This document shows, in pieces, positions 1-12,400 of a DNA stretch of 64,000 nucleotides (within the stretch, counting starts at the first letter, position 1; each line of letters begins with the position of its first letter). Position numbers and translations under genes: made by a program. Under the pieces are notes generated by a model, which was not told the origin of the DNA, searched no databases, and saw only the letters and a program-made list of their open reading frames with translations. This DNA comes from Akebia trifoliata (taxonomy: Eukaryota > Streptophyta > Magnoliopsida > Ranunculales > Lardizabalaceae): NCBI GenBank assembly GCA_017979445.1, contig CM030708.1, positions 35,716,721-35,780,720 of the forward strand, given 5' to 3'.

Positions 1-313
1 TTGGGCTATGATTCCCTCGGCTATTGCTTGGGGGGTGTGGAACGAGAGAAATAACAGGGTGTTCAATAGTAAGAGGAGAAGCTCTCATGGCGGTTTCTTG
101 GAGATCTTGGGCCTTCTGTACCTTTGGTCAAAGCAAAATATAGAGTTTGCGGGGATTACCTTTGATGACTTTCTTTTTAGATGGAATTCTTTATGTAACC
201 ACTAATGTTCTAGTTTCTTTTATTTAGCTGCTGTTTGAGAGGCTCTCTCAGCCTCCTTGTACTTTGTTTCCCCTTTCTCCTTTAATATATTATACTTATC
301 AAAAAAAAAAAAA
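1..313 (+). mobile_element. 3' end of a 5'-truncated non-LTR retrotransposon (LINE)
   Basis: The open frame from the window edge to 205 encodes the C-terminal tail of a plant LINE ORF2. It contains the words [15 protein letters not shown] and [10 protein letters not shown], which recur in the copies ending near 17256, 18394, 51431 and 57607. A short 3'UTR with GAGGC...CAGCCTCC follows, then the common terminus ACTTATC plus poly(A) at about 299-313. The element continues to the left of the window. It lies on the plus strand, antisense to the COQ8 gene, probably within or beyond one of that gene's downstream introns. Confidence 0.85.
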
Positions 314-565
314 TGAATCTTGTTCCTACATTCAATTGTTTAAGCTTAATACTCCATCATGTAAGGCCCCAAAACAACATCAAACTTTTGGTGCCACCAA
401 CTTCATAGAAAGGTGGTCTTTCTTTGACAACAATTTGGGTCTAATTCACTTTGCTCTATCTACTTTTGCACTTAACCAAACAAGGAATTTTAACTCACCA
501 AAACTACTGCTCAATAAAAAGGGGATGTCAGAAATGAGCCTTTTTTAAAATAAGAGTCAATCATG

Positions 566-703
566 CATTACCAGTTAAATCAACAACTTTTCTTGGTCTC
601 GCATCAAAGAATTTTTTTCCTTCTAGTACAAGTCTATGGAGCTCATTCCCTATACTTTGGATTTTCAAGTGCTTGGAAATAGCCTTAACGGTATCTTTGA
701 ACC
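566..703 (-). pseudogene. Exon-like coding fragment, possibly of an HhH-GPD/iron-sulfur-loop DNA-repair protein
   Basis: The minus strand is open for 45 codons from about 703 to a TGA at 566. It reads FKDTVKAISKHLK, then LHRLVLEGKKFFDARP and RKVVDLTGNA. A plausible splice donor (CTG|GTAATG) lies just before the stop, so the stop may be intronic. From memory the end resembles the start of plant HhH-GPD-family proteins with an iron-sulfur cluster loop, but this is a weak recollection. It does not match any part of a COQ8 kinase, although it sits exactly where the next COQ8 exon would be expected. It may be a captured gene fragment or an exon of an unrelated gene to the left. Confidence 0.35.
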
Positions 704-764
704 CAAAAATAAAACTAGTACACAATATAAGGGTAAAAGTTACTTATAAGATAAATAGGATTAC

Positions 765-1772
765 CAGAGACAAGTTCTGTCGTTATGACCCTTTTACTTG
801 AAATATCATCAATGACCATGGGTACATAGACTCCTTCAGTGTTAGATAACAAATCACGGAATCGCTTTTGATTTATTGCCTCCAATTCATAGTCACATTC
901 ACGAGATAGTTCCTCCTTTGCCACCTGAAAAGGAATCATACAGGATAGACAGTGATCAATTGTTTGTTATGATTAAGAGAAATACCAATTACTGCAACAA
1001 CAACAAAAAATTGCATTGCATCAAGATACACATTGCAACCCAATCATATAAAATAGGAGAGAGAGAAAAGGACAGTAGATTTTTACGAAATTCACCAGAA
1101 TTTCAGTTACGTTCCCAGGCTCTCTGAGCCAAATTCCTTATCTTCGTAGTTACATGAGATTTGCTCCCTCTCCCAATGGGATTGGGATCTTTAGATATAA
1201 AAACTACAAAGCTAATTAAGGAAATGATCAAGCTCTTAAATTACGGGATTTGATAGATTACCACTCCAAAACAAACTCTTCATATATCTCAAATTATTTC
1301 CTTATCCTATTGTATCATGGTGGTATCCGTTGGAAGATGCCGCACAACAGCCATTTGATGCTTGTTTGACATGCAACTCGGCGGACTTCTCCAAGACAAC
1401 TTTTGATGTGCCTTGGCCAAGAAATCCAACTTCCAGTCTTCCCAACTTCTCGTGTTTAAAGTCAGCTGCACATATCTTTAGGGATTTGTGCTCACTGAAG
1501 AATCAGGGATTGATCCCTTATCCCATAGTCTCAATAAACATTATAAAGTCTTAGAAGTTGGCCTGCATTTATCTCGAGGCAACATGTGTCCGGTTTAGAT
1601 CAAATTCAATTTTTTTCCACCCATATTAACTCTGAAAAAGTAGGGCCTTTTCCAAAGCCTAATTAGCAATTCAACATCTGATAAAAATACATACAGGAAA
1701 AGTACAGAGTATAAAGTACCTGGTAGTTTTTGCATTAAAAAATCAATTATTTTAATGATATGAAAAGACCAT

Positions 1773-1817
<45 letters not shown>

Positions 1818-2948
1818 AAGAGGTTGTTTATACGCTTTTTTGAAAAAACATTCAGATTTTGGACCCGAATAATACACCACATTGCTAGTTAAGTTCGTGG
1901 AAGGGAGAAATAGGTTCAGGTTTATGGGCAAGGAGTGACCATTATTAAATTTATCAATGTTCAGTAACATGAAACTCGGATAAAAGGGATGGAAAGAAAA
2001 GCTGAATCTGTGTTTCCATACTATATATTTGAAGCACGGTTGAAAGAACTTTTGCATGATGGTAAATAATGGCTATAATAACATTCATGACCAGAATTTA
2101 TTCCATTTTTGGAAATTATGGCATTCCAATATTGGGGAATTTTACTGTTCATAACAGTCATTACAATGATAGGTAAGTAAAAACTATTTTATAGTTCCAA
2201 TTATGCACCAGAATGTACCTTCATGGCTCTATCAAGATAGAGCCCTTCTGGTATAAGATTTGTATAATCCAAAAGCAGCTTCACGTTCTCGATATCACTT
2301 CCAATGCTATCTGCCACACCAGGGTACTGGATCTTCATTGCAACCTGCATACCATCCTTTGCAACAGCTCGATGAACCTAAAAATTGTTTAAGAATGGTT
2401 ACGCCAAGAAATATAAGAAATAAATAACAGACCATGCAATTTTAAAACTACAAAAGCTGAAAAGCCAATATGGGATTAGGTATAACAACCTTGTAGAGAT
2501 ATTTACAGCAACATAGCAATGGAAAGAAGAAGAAAAAAATAAGCATAAGTAAAAAAAAAAAAAAAAACATCAAAACAGTGGACCTCAAATATGCATGCTG
2601 GTGGATTTTGATATCTTGTATCCAATAGCAATGCCATCAGATTGAGCAAGAATAGAAGGCCCTTTTATAAATATCTCTTCATTTGCTTAAATTTACAAGC
2701 TGCCAAGCTACTTTATTGCAACCAGCCAAATATATCCATGTCTCTCCTACATCTCTCTTACAAAGTAGTTTTGTTTTTTCTTGCATTTTCAAAATGAAAT
2801 AACTTTTAATCAGTCAATTGGTTTGTGATAATTGCTTTTTATCTATTTAAACGAAGTGCTACTATGTAAAAAGAGGAGGAAAAACAGATTGCAGGTGGAA
2901 CAGAGAAAAATGGCCATGGGGCTGCTATGTAAGAAAATAATGATATAA

Positions 2949-2979
<31 letters not shown>

Positions 2980-5900
2980 CATCAAAGGATAAAAATTGCT
3001 TGATGTGGGAAGATTTCGAGGAATCGACGACATCCATAATTTTGGCCCCACATATAAAAGCTATTACTTAACACTCACATAGCATGCGCATGTGAGGTAA
3101 TAACTAAACAATCATGTATGTGGTTCACCTTGTTGACAGGCCTCGTGTCAGGCACCTCAAATTTGTGTCCAACATTAGCCTATGTGTTTCGTGTTTAGGT
3201 CATTGTTATATAACAATAAATTAGCATAGGCAAAGGAATTTAACCTGCATGGCATAAGGACATACGAGTTCATTTCTTGAAGCATAAGACTAGTTGGCTT
3301 CAGAAACTGTAGAAAATAAGATTACAAGACTTCTGATAGGTGGAGACAGAGAAAAACAGATGAAAGGAGAAGAAGACGGGGCAAATAAGATACGGAAGGA
3401 TTTCCTTATGATCTTGTAAACAAGTCCATGTTAATCCAACATATATTTCAAATTTTCAATTAGATGAAAATGATATGACTGAATAATAAATAATTCAATT
3501 ATCCCTATAAGGTTACGAGTCTATGATATGCATCAAAAAGAAAATACGATCAATAATAATCACATGAAAGGCAAAAAATGCTAATCGTAATAAAACAGGT
3601 GCTGATGGTCTCCATGAGGTGCTTACAACAGTAGTAGAAAGAAACGTGATTTTAAAGCTATTCTCTGTACCCGCATAGTATTGATGAAATTAAATGTTGA
3701 AGTAGAAACTAATAAAATTATAAGGTGGTCCATTGCACAGAAGTCACGATAAGGCAATGAGTAGCATAACTGAGCATGCCACATTACCTGGCCTATACTT
3801 GCAGCAGCCATTGGCTCATAATCAAAACTCTGCAGCTTTGATGTCCAGTTGGGACCTAATTCAGCATCCAAAACTTGATTGAGCTGGTTCCTGGGCATAA
3901 TGTCTGCACCTTGACGGACAATATCCAAAGCAGCCAAAATCTACAGGCGGATAAAAGTATCATAAATACATTAGCATTATAGAGCAATCACATACTTTCT
4001 GCCTTTTGTAAACGAACTAAAACACAATTATATAGGGCAAAGAAGCGGAATCCCTAGACAAGTATCGATGCTGCCTACAGACCCCCTTTCCATGGTGACA
4101 GAACTGCCACTAACACAGTATCTAATTGTAAAAAGGATACAGGTCTGTCCAATAATGACATAAAAAATAATAGGTCTGTCACATGGTCCTTTTTTCACCT
4201 GCGACCACGTATTTTATTTTTATTTTTCTTTTTATATTTACATTTAAGCGTAAATGAGAAGGCAGGTTTTGATCATAGATCTGTTGTATTACCAGACAGA
4301 CTTTACTACCTCACAGAGGTGCACCTTCCACGTGTTTTTACCATGTAATAGAGCATTTTTTTCATTTCAACATTATATTTTAGCAGTCTCAAAGTTGTTA
4401 TAATTTCCATGAGGTAGTGCCTTATCTGTTTATGTAAAATGTTTATTTAACATGTGTTCTATCATAAATTTGCCAAAATGTCCCATAAACATTATCAAGG
4501 CCCTAACAATATTAGAAGTCATTCGAAATCAGCCTCTCTTTTTTCCTTCATTTATAAAATTTTACACTTATAAAAAAAACAATATTAGAAGACATTTCAC
4601 TTTATTAATATTTAGTATACTGCAGTTTACATTGTTTACAGGAATCAAGGTCCATTTTCTTATGCAAGTAGAATTTACTCCCAGGCTCATCTACCACTGT
4701 GTTCAGAACTCTTTCAAGAAAATGGGCATTCAGTAGCACTACCAGTAGTATTCAAATGTTGGATAGTTAGGTGGGTAGATGACTTATATAAAAGTTACCA
4801 ACACAACACCCGGTGTACGCCAATCTTGCCAAACAAGCACAAGAATTACCTTGTGTTAAAAATACTATTTTTCTTTAATTAAGCTTAATAACTTTCTGAA
4901 GAAATGCCATGTACAAAGAATTTCATAGCTACTGAGCCAGTAAATCCTTCTTTATTGGTGAAAATGAAAGATGGATCAAGCTTAAAGTTTCTGACTCTTG
5001 AATCTGTTTTCTTTGACAGCGCCATTTTTTTTATTTTTCCTTTTTTACAATGGATTTTTATTTGTTAGAGCTTCTTTTGATATCATGCTGTTATCAATGA
5101 TTAAGAGAGCAAACAGAGTGTAGACTTTTAAAAAAAAAAGTTACCAAAAACAGCTATTCACGTTAAAGAAGTCAATTGGTGGTATCTGTAACTCCTGTAA
5201 ATAAAGAGTTAACAGACAACCATCTTGACTATCTATCCATAGAGTCTATCCAGTTATTAACATGATATTTTCAATCGTGGTGGGTTGAATATTGAATGAT
5301 CAAACTACTCGTAGATATTGATAAAGCATGACACGTAAAAAGGAGCACCCCAATACCGGAGCAGGTACAAGGGATTCGTCCTGTATACTAAGCATCTGCC
5401 CCAATTTGAGTGCAGCTCCACGCATTCTACACAGTGCAAGAGCTAAACGCTCTGCATTTTGTTCAGATAAGAAAGGTGAAAGAGCGGATTGTTTGTCATC
5501 TGACTTGGGTGTTCCATAGACAAGTCTTTTGGCAGATTCTTGGATTGTTCCCCATGCAAGCCCAGCTCCCAAACCAGCAAACCTTCATAATGTACACCAA
5601 ATAAGTTACAGATGATGTGGCAGCATTTCTCGTGAAAGAAAATAAGAGAAATTCAAAAATAGCAGTTCCCCTAGTCCCAACCAGAAAACAAACTGTTTAC
5701 TATGCTGTAGTTTTAATAACAAGGGTGTGTTGCTTCAACCTATTCTCTTTTTCAACAAGTGAAGATTATATGAACAAAAGAGAAACATATAAAAAAGGAG
5801 GTTGAGGATACTATCCGGAGAGCTAGAAAAGCTGCAAAGAAAGAACGTATGAAAGTAAAAAAGATGCAACTAAACTAATTTCGCTCCTCAATAACATATC

Positions 5901-6689
5901 TCACCTATAAATGATGTCCTCAAATAAAATAACAAACCCAATTCTTTGGAGGTCTTACACTATTAAAAAAAAAACATAAATAAAAAGAGACCTGCAATAT
6001 TGATTTTATTTTTTTATTTTTTTAATCAGTATACAATATTGATTATCACTTCATGAAAAAACTTTTCCTTACTGTAAAAAACCCTCACATTCCTTTCCTT
6101 CCTAAGACCCCAACTAAAATGTGAATTATTCATAATTTGGAGACCATCCTCTTTAAATGATGGACAATTTACATTTTCTAAACTGGGCATATTAATAGCC
6201 AGTTTGAACTACATCAACTACACGGTACAGCATCAGAAGTTTGAGATTCTCTAGAAAGGACAGTATATTGAATAACGGCTACCAGTAAATTGTAAATCTC
6301 CCATCCCAGTTCATTAAGATTTACTCAGTAGATTCGGTGAAAAAGCAGGAATAGCAAGATTCACCTAAATATCAACACTGGGCAAAACATGGATATAGCA
6401 ACAAAAAAAACAAAAAAGCTTTTAAACTTAAAAACTAAATTGAATTAACTACGTGGACTTGTCTTAGAAAACCTTTTAGTCATAAAATTCCAAGTTCTTT
6501 GTAGTTAGTAGAGTTGTCTGATATTGAATTCCCTCTTTGTTCTACTAAAAGAACCTTTTTGGCACTTAAAATTTGATGAGTGAAAGAGACTAAATGTAGG
6601 AACAAACAAAGGAAACCCAGACAAAAGATAAGACATTATAAATGCAGGAGTATTCAACTACATATTATATTATGATGATGATGATGATG

Positions 6690-6740
<51 letters not shown>

Positions 6741-7341
6741 CTAATAATAATACTCACCCAAGAGCTCTACTGAAAGGTGTTGAAGGAACTCTCCTCTCGC
6801 GAGGCTTCCTCCTCTTCACTACTTGTGGAATTTCCACCGCCACTGCACCTCCTTCGCATATATCCTGCTTCAACGATAAATTTTCAGAATTGCATTCTTT
6901 CACCGAAACGTCCTCTCTTGAAATTTCCGAGTCGCTGACATTTGGGGTATTAGCAACCGTTGAAATCTCAGATTCAAATACTATCCCTTCGATTTTCTCT
7001 GCTGAGATATCCAGGGATGGTAAATTCGATGAACTTTCAGCTATTTGATCCAAAGAAGTGATTTTTTGTTCCCGAACTGGTTTTGAGTCTGAGATATTAG
7101 ATGAATCTGTGAAGTGGACGACAGTTTCCTTGGATCTAGTGTGATCAACTTGGTGAATTTTTCCCTTAGTGAATCCGACTAAATCTGTAGCTGAGAGGAC
7201 GACTTTCTTCACCGATGAAGAAATTAGGGTTTCAAAATCTCCGGTTTTGGCGTTCTCGACAACTTGAGAACGCTTCGCAAATTCCTTGGCTATGAGAGAT
7301 ACCCCATTGACAAGCCTGCGCAGGTCCTGCAACGACGCCAT
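765..7341 (-). CDS. COQ8: COQ8/ABC1-family atypical kinase, mitochondrial (exons 1-5, 3' part missing)
   Basis: ADCK/UbiB-family protein, the plant mitochondrial ABC1 homolog that supports coenzyme Q biosynthesis. Coding exons on the minus strand: 7341-6758, 5582-5357, 3940-3788, 2377-2219 and 924-765, all with GT-AG introns and consistent phase, giving 427 residues. Visible family signatures are the KxGQ motif (K254-Q257, ALKLGQ), the alanine-rich loop AAASIGQ (315-321) that replaces the usual glycine loop, the VAMKIQYPG lysine strand (K336) and the ExD motif in RECDYE (E383, D385). Residues 1-194 are low-complexity and Ser/Glu-rich, as expected for a transit peptide plus linker. Exon 5 ends ELVSG at donor GTAATC. 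The HRD/DFG-equivalent C-lobe should follow but is absent between 1 and 764. Either a long LINE-containing intron leads out of the window or the gene is broken. The start is the ATG at 7341 ([11 protein letters not shown]). Confidence 0.9.
925..2218 (-). other. COQ8 intron 4, no further gene seen
   Basis: AT-rich intronic sequence. The only recognisable structure is a (TA)n microsatellite at about 1774-1811. No coding-like exon was found on either strand. Confidence 0.6.
2955..2979. repeat. (GT)n microsatellite
   Basis: An uninterrupted GT run of about 12 units inside COQ8 intron 3 (2378-3787). Nothing else is recognisable in that intron. Confidence 0.95.
6671..6740. repeat. Compound microsatellite (ATG)n-(TA)n-(GA)n
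   Basis: Three adjoining simple repeats: an ATG run, about 12 TA units and about 14 GA units. They lie directly downstream (in gene sense) of the COQ8 exon 1 donor at 6757. In the transcript this reads as a UC/UA-rich stretch beginning about 17 bases into intron 1. Confidence 0.95.
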
Positions 7342-9485
7342 GGAAATGGAATTGAAGGAAAGAGACGCGTTAGATGGAAATAGTGATGAGCGCTAAAATG
7401 CGCTCGTTGCTCATCGGGATTGAATCAGATGACCCGCGAATGTCCAGAGTCCACAATACTGCTCTGCTCGCGAATCGCGAATGAAATTTGGAGCGATGGC
7501 GGGTAGTAGACTGCAAGTTACGTGTTTGTCGTTCCTACCGCATAAAGTAAAGGGAAAATTACTTAATGGTCCCTCATTAATGTTTGTCGAGCTGATCTGA
7601 TCACTTTTTATTTTTGGGAGTTCGACATTTTTATTCAATACGACAATTTCTATAAATAAATAAAATTGTCGAACTCGGTCTTAAAAATTGGTGAACTCGA
7701 GGAAAAATCTACCCATTTTTCTTTTTTTCTTTTTTTTTTTCTTTTTTTTTTTCCTATTAAAATACATAAAAAGATCAACTAAAAATTAGATATGGTAATT
7801 TGTCTAAATGATTTTCAAATCAAAATAGTTATTATTGATTGATTTACATAAAATAAAATCTAATTACTTTACGTACATCTTAAAAATACTTACAAAACCC
7901 TTCTCCAATTCTTTACATCGAAATGAAGACTCTTTTTTTTTAACTTCAAGAACCAATTTTTTTGCTTTTAAATCAAAAAAATCAAATAAATGATATTCTT
8001 TTAGATTTTTTTGAGTCCAATAGATTTCAATTGAAGTTCAAAAGTAGCTCCTAAAATAAGTCATTCAAGAGGGACTTCTTCAAATAGCTTTTGTGGGAAG
8101 CGAAAAATTTAAAATGGTTAAAGTATAGTGACCAAAATACCATTCATCTTTAATCAAATTTCCAATCCAACTTAACTTTAAAAAATGAAATGAGATTACT
8201 AAAATATCCTTCATCTTTACGAAAATATCCTTCATCTTTTACTTAAATACCATTTATCTTTAATCAAATTTAACCTTAAAAAATAAAAGAGAATTATCAA
8301 ATTACCCTTCATCTTTACTAATTATCAAAATACCCTTCATTTTTATCAAAATATCATTCATCTTTACCAATTACCAAAATACCTTTCATCTTTAATCAAA
8401 ATTTCAACTAAATTTAATCTTAAAAATAAAACGAAATTATCAAAATACCCTTCATCTTTAATCAAATTTTCAATCAAACTTAACTTTAAAAAATAAAAGA
8501 AATTTATCAAAATACCATTCATCTTTATCAAAATACCCTTTCTCTTTACTGCCAAGACCAAAAATAATTCATCATCGCTACTTTATTACCAAAACATCCT
8601 TTATCTTTATGTGGATGTTGGATTGTGTATTATGCAGATATTTTTTTTATCATATGTTCATTTTTAAGAGGAGATGTTATCGAAATTTTAATATAATTAT
8701 AAAATTTATAAATTTATTAAATTGAAACTAACTATTTTTATAAATTTTTAATATAAATTTATTATATTTATATATATTTAGTGTAATTATATATTTATCA
8801 AGGTATTTTACTCTTTTTTTGTGCATTATCAACATTAAGACCAATGGAAGAGACGATCGAAAAGATAAAATCCAATACGAGAAAAAGATTGAAAAAAGTG
8901 GGAAGACAACATGTAATTTGAAGATCAAAACATCATCATCAATTTAGATCTCAAGGAGAGTGGAAGATCTGAAAAATCTCATACAGATTGGATCTAGATC
9001 TTAATATTAAATTCCAATAAAATCTTGATCCGATACTTTTTGGAACCAGTCCTAGATTCGATCCTTCTTGGATTGGTACCAAACCATCTCCAATCCGATC
9101 TATTGAGAGCCCTACCAAGAAATTAAAATTCACCGTATCCTTCGATTTTTCAGTTATTTCTAATTTTATACCCATCATAGATAGATAGGTAATAGCCGTC
9201 AGATTAGGATTAAAAAGGGTGCTTTCTTAGAGTTAATAGCCGTCCACTTTATTATGATGCCCTAAATTACCTGATTGGTGAGATCTAGGAACGTGGACCG
9301 TTTTGATTTAAAGGTTATCCACCATAATAACTTACTCCCAAAGAAGGCAGGAAAGGAAAATCTTTTGTTGGAAAAAAGAGAGGGCACCAGTACCGTCCCA
9401 CACAAGCTATAGAGCGGGCCTAAGAAGAAAAGAGCGTCTCTGTTCAATCTTCGTCTCCGTTACTACTAATAACACATTTTCTTCG
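7342..9485. other. Intergenic region between divergent COQ8 and FEN1
   Basis: Both genes read outward from this 2.1-kb stretch, so it should contain both promoters. The first 250 bases on the COQ8 side are less AT-rich and include ACCCGCGAATG and two CTCGCGAATC-like words. The centre is AT-rich and occupied by the TTCATCTTTA repeat field. The last 60 bases before the FEN1 ATG are pyrimidine-rich, as in a plant 5'UTR. No canonical TATA box was identified for either gene. Confidence 0.6.
8135..8605. repeat. Degenerate tandem repeat field with TTCATCTTTA core
   Basis: About ten imperfect copies of the phrase AAAATACCCTTCATCTTTA recur at irregular spacing. Several alternate with a second phrase of the type AATCAAACTTAACTTTAAAAA. 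The plus strand is almost devoid of G. Spacing varies from about 20 to 65 bases, so this is a decayed higher-order tandem array and not a clean minisatellite. Confidence 0.8.
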
Positions 9486-12400
9486 ATGGGAATCAAGGTT
9501 AGTTTTTTATTTTTTTTTCATAAGAGATTATTATGTATATTCAATGAATCTCTCTGAAAAATGTGGTTGGTTGGCTAGGGTTTAACGAAGCTACTGGCGG
9601 ACAATGCACCAAAATGCATGAAAGAGCAGAAATTTGAGAGCTATTTCGGCCGTAAGATTGCCATTGACGCCAGCATGAGCATCTATCAATTCCTCGTCCG
9701 TACCTGTACCTCTTCATTTAAATTTTTTTTTTTTTTTTTTGAGGGTTTCTCATTCACAGCTCGCTTGCTCTTTTTCAGAGTTCGGAAATTGTTTTAATGA
9801 TTTTTATTTTCCTTCTGTGGAAATTATATCTTGCAGATTGTGGTGGGAAGAAGTGGGACTGAAATGCTCACAAACGAAGCTGGAGAAGTAACGAGGTTAG
9901 GACCTAGGGGGAGTCGTAACTAACTACTTATTTGAATTTCCTTAACATAAATACTAGAAAAGAATTGGTTTACACTTTGTATCTTAGCTTCAATTTGATA
10001 ACTTTGTTTGCTCAAAAATTGATTTATTAAGTGTTGTATCGTTTGGTTATAGCCACTTGCAAGGTATGTTTTCCCGCACTATTAGGCTGCTGGAAGCTGG
10101 ATTGAAACCTGTGTAAGATTGCCTTTCATCCTCTTTCTTTAGTTCTTCCACAGCTCATACATAAGTTTCCAATAACACCCCATTTTTTTTTTTAACTTAT
10201 TTATTTTAGATATGTATTTGATGGGAAGCCTCCGGATCTGAAGAAGCAGGAGCTCGCAAAACGGCATGTTCTCTACTGCAATGCCTTGTTTCTTAAAATA
10301 TAAATGTTTTTCTAGTTTATCTATTATTTTATTCTTCTCAATCTTCAGGTTCTCAAAAAGGGCAGATGCCACGGAAGATCTGGCAGAAGCCATTGAAGTA
10401 AACACATCTTTGATTTTTGTCAAGCAGCGAATTAGAACTTTTGTTTTAATAATGCATTTCTTTTCTTGCAAATATCTTTTTGTTTAGATTGATTTTTGTT
10501 GACATTTCAGACTGGAGATAAGGAAGACATTGAGAAATTCAGTAAGCGGACGGTGAAGGTGTTTTTTTTTTCCTTCAACTGTTTCTTCTTCCCATACTTT
10601 TTTCTTAATTTTCAGTACAGTGTATAACACAATTAGTTGTTATTCCACTCTTTTTTTGAAGTTTCAAAGAGACAAAGACATCTGGAATTTGCAACATACA
10701 TTGTCTTACCATACTCTGATAATTAGTATATTTTTCCTTTTTTTTTTCTTTAGGAAAGCTGGGGTTCAGCAAGACCTCTTCCAAGAACAGATACCATTAA
10801 ATCAAAATAGAGATTCAATCTGATATATTTGCACCCTCCATTGTCCTCACCACTTATTTTGAAGAGTAATAAACAAAGAAAAGAAACAGATGGATACATA
10901 ACTAACCCCTTTCCAAGGAGGTATGAACTTGAGGATGACTGGATGACTTCATTGAAATAGTGGGCAGGAGATTAGACTCATGGATATAGAGGGGTATGCC
11001 TTTTTTTTTTCCCTAATAAAATCCCTTGCTTGCTCAGCAAAAAAAAAAAAAGAAAAAAAAAGTCCCACATTGCCTACAAGCAACTTTTGTACTTAGTGGA
11101 TCCTCTACATAAAGGAGCTTGGGGTCTCTTTGTAATACATCCAATTTGATGACAACACTGGCTGAACAACCCTGATTGATCCAACAGAATAAAATCCGTA
11201 ATATTGCATAGAGTAATGATATATTGGACAACTGATCTTATATGCATGCGCATATGGGTTTAACTTTGCAAGGCACATTATAATCAAATGGGTGTTTTTC
11301 TCACTTGTTATAAATTACATTATGGAGGGAAATAATATCCTAGCCCAACTGACTACTGCACTCAACCTTTTGCTGGTTGATAGTACATGCTCAACAGCTC
11401 GAGTGTCTTCCTCGATTGAGTGAGACCACTTCCAAATTATGAATGGTTGATCCTGATTGTGTTAGGAATGGTATATTAGACAACTGATTTTATCCACATG
11501 CACAAATGCATTTAACTTGGTGAGGCACGTCGTAATTAAATTTGTGTTTTTCTCATTTTCTTGTCATATATTACATTATAGCCTAAGTGAATATCATACT
11601 CAACCTTTTATTGGTCAAAAGCACATGCCCAACAACTAGGAGTATCTCCCTCACTTGAGTGAGGCCATTCCCAAATTCTGCGTGGTAGATCCAGATATTA
11701 TCACTAATTTAAAGTTATATTTAGATATCTTTATGGGTGTAGTAGTTCCTGGGAAGCTTGTATTGTTCTGTTTGTTTCTATTAGTGCTTCTTTATTTACC
11801 TTGAATACGAAAGGTTTGGCGGTTCAAGGAGTGTGTTTGTGTGTGATATGCATGGGTATTCCCTGTTTGTTTTCTGCAGGTAACGAAGCAACACAATGAA
11901 GATTGCAAAAAACTTTTAAGACTCATGGGAGTGCCTGTAGTTGAGGTAGATTAAATTGCTTCAATTACTTTACTGTCTATTGACTTTTGCTCTCTTGTTT
12001 TGTTTTCTTTCGAATTTGGGTATATTACCACAATAAAATATTTATTTTCTTCATATGACTTCCTTGATTTTCTAGGCTCTTTCTGAAGCAGAGGCAGAGT
12101 GTGCTGCACTTTGCAAGAGTGGAAAGGCATGCAGCTCGAGTATTTCACAAGTTATTTTTAGTTAATCTTTTAGTGAATGATATTTTAATATAATAATTTG
12201 GATCTTGTACATTAGGTTTATGCTGTCGCTTCCGAAGACATGGATTCGCTAACATTTGGTGCTCCTAAATTTCTTCGCCATTTAATGGATCCAAGTTCAA
12301 GAAAAGTCCCAGTGATGGAATTTGAAATTGCAAAGGTGCATAGAACTGTAGAAACTAATAATTGTGGTTGCTTATTTTTTAGTTCTCTTTTCCAAGATTG

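Noticed and set aside
3060..3180. Possible MITE in COQ8 intron 3
   Set aside because: ACTCACATAGCATGCGCATG has a short palindrome (GCATGCGCATG) but no terminal repeats or target duplication could be defined.
6754..7341. Stand-alone 195-residue protein
   Set aside because: The frame ends at a consensus donor (GTGAGT). Phase and sequence (SRALG to [11 protein letters not shown]) join it to the COQ8 kinase exons.
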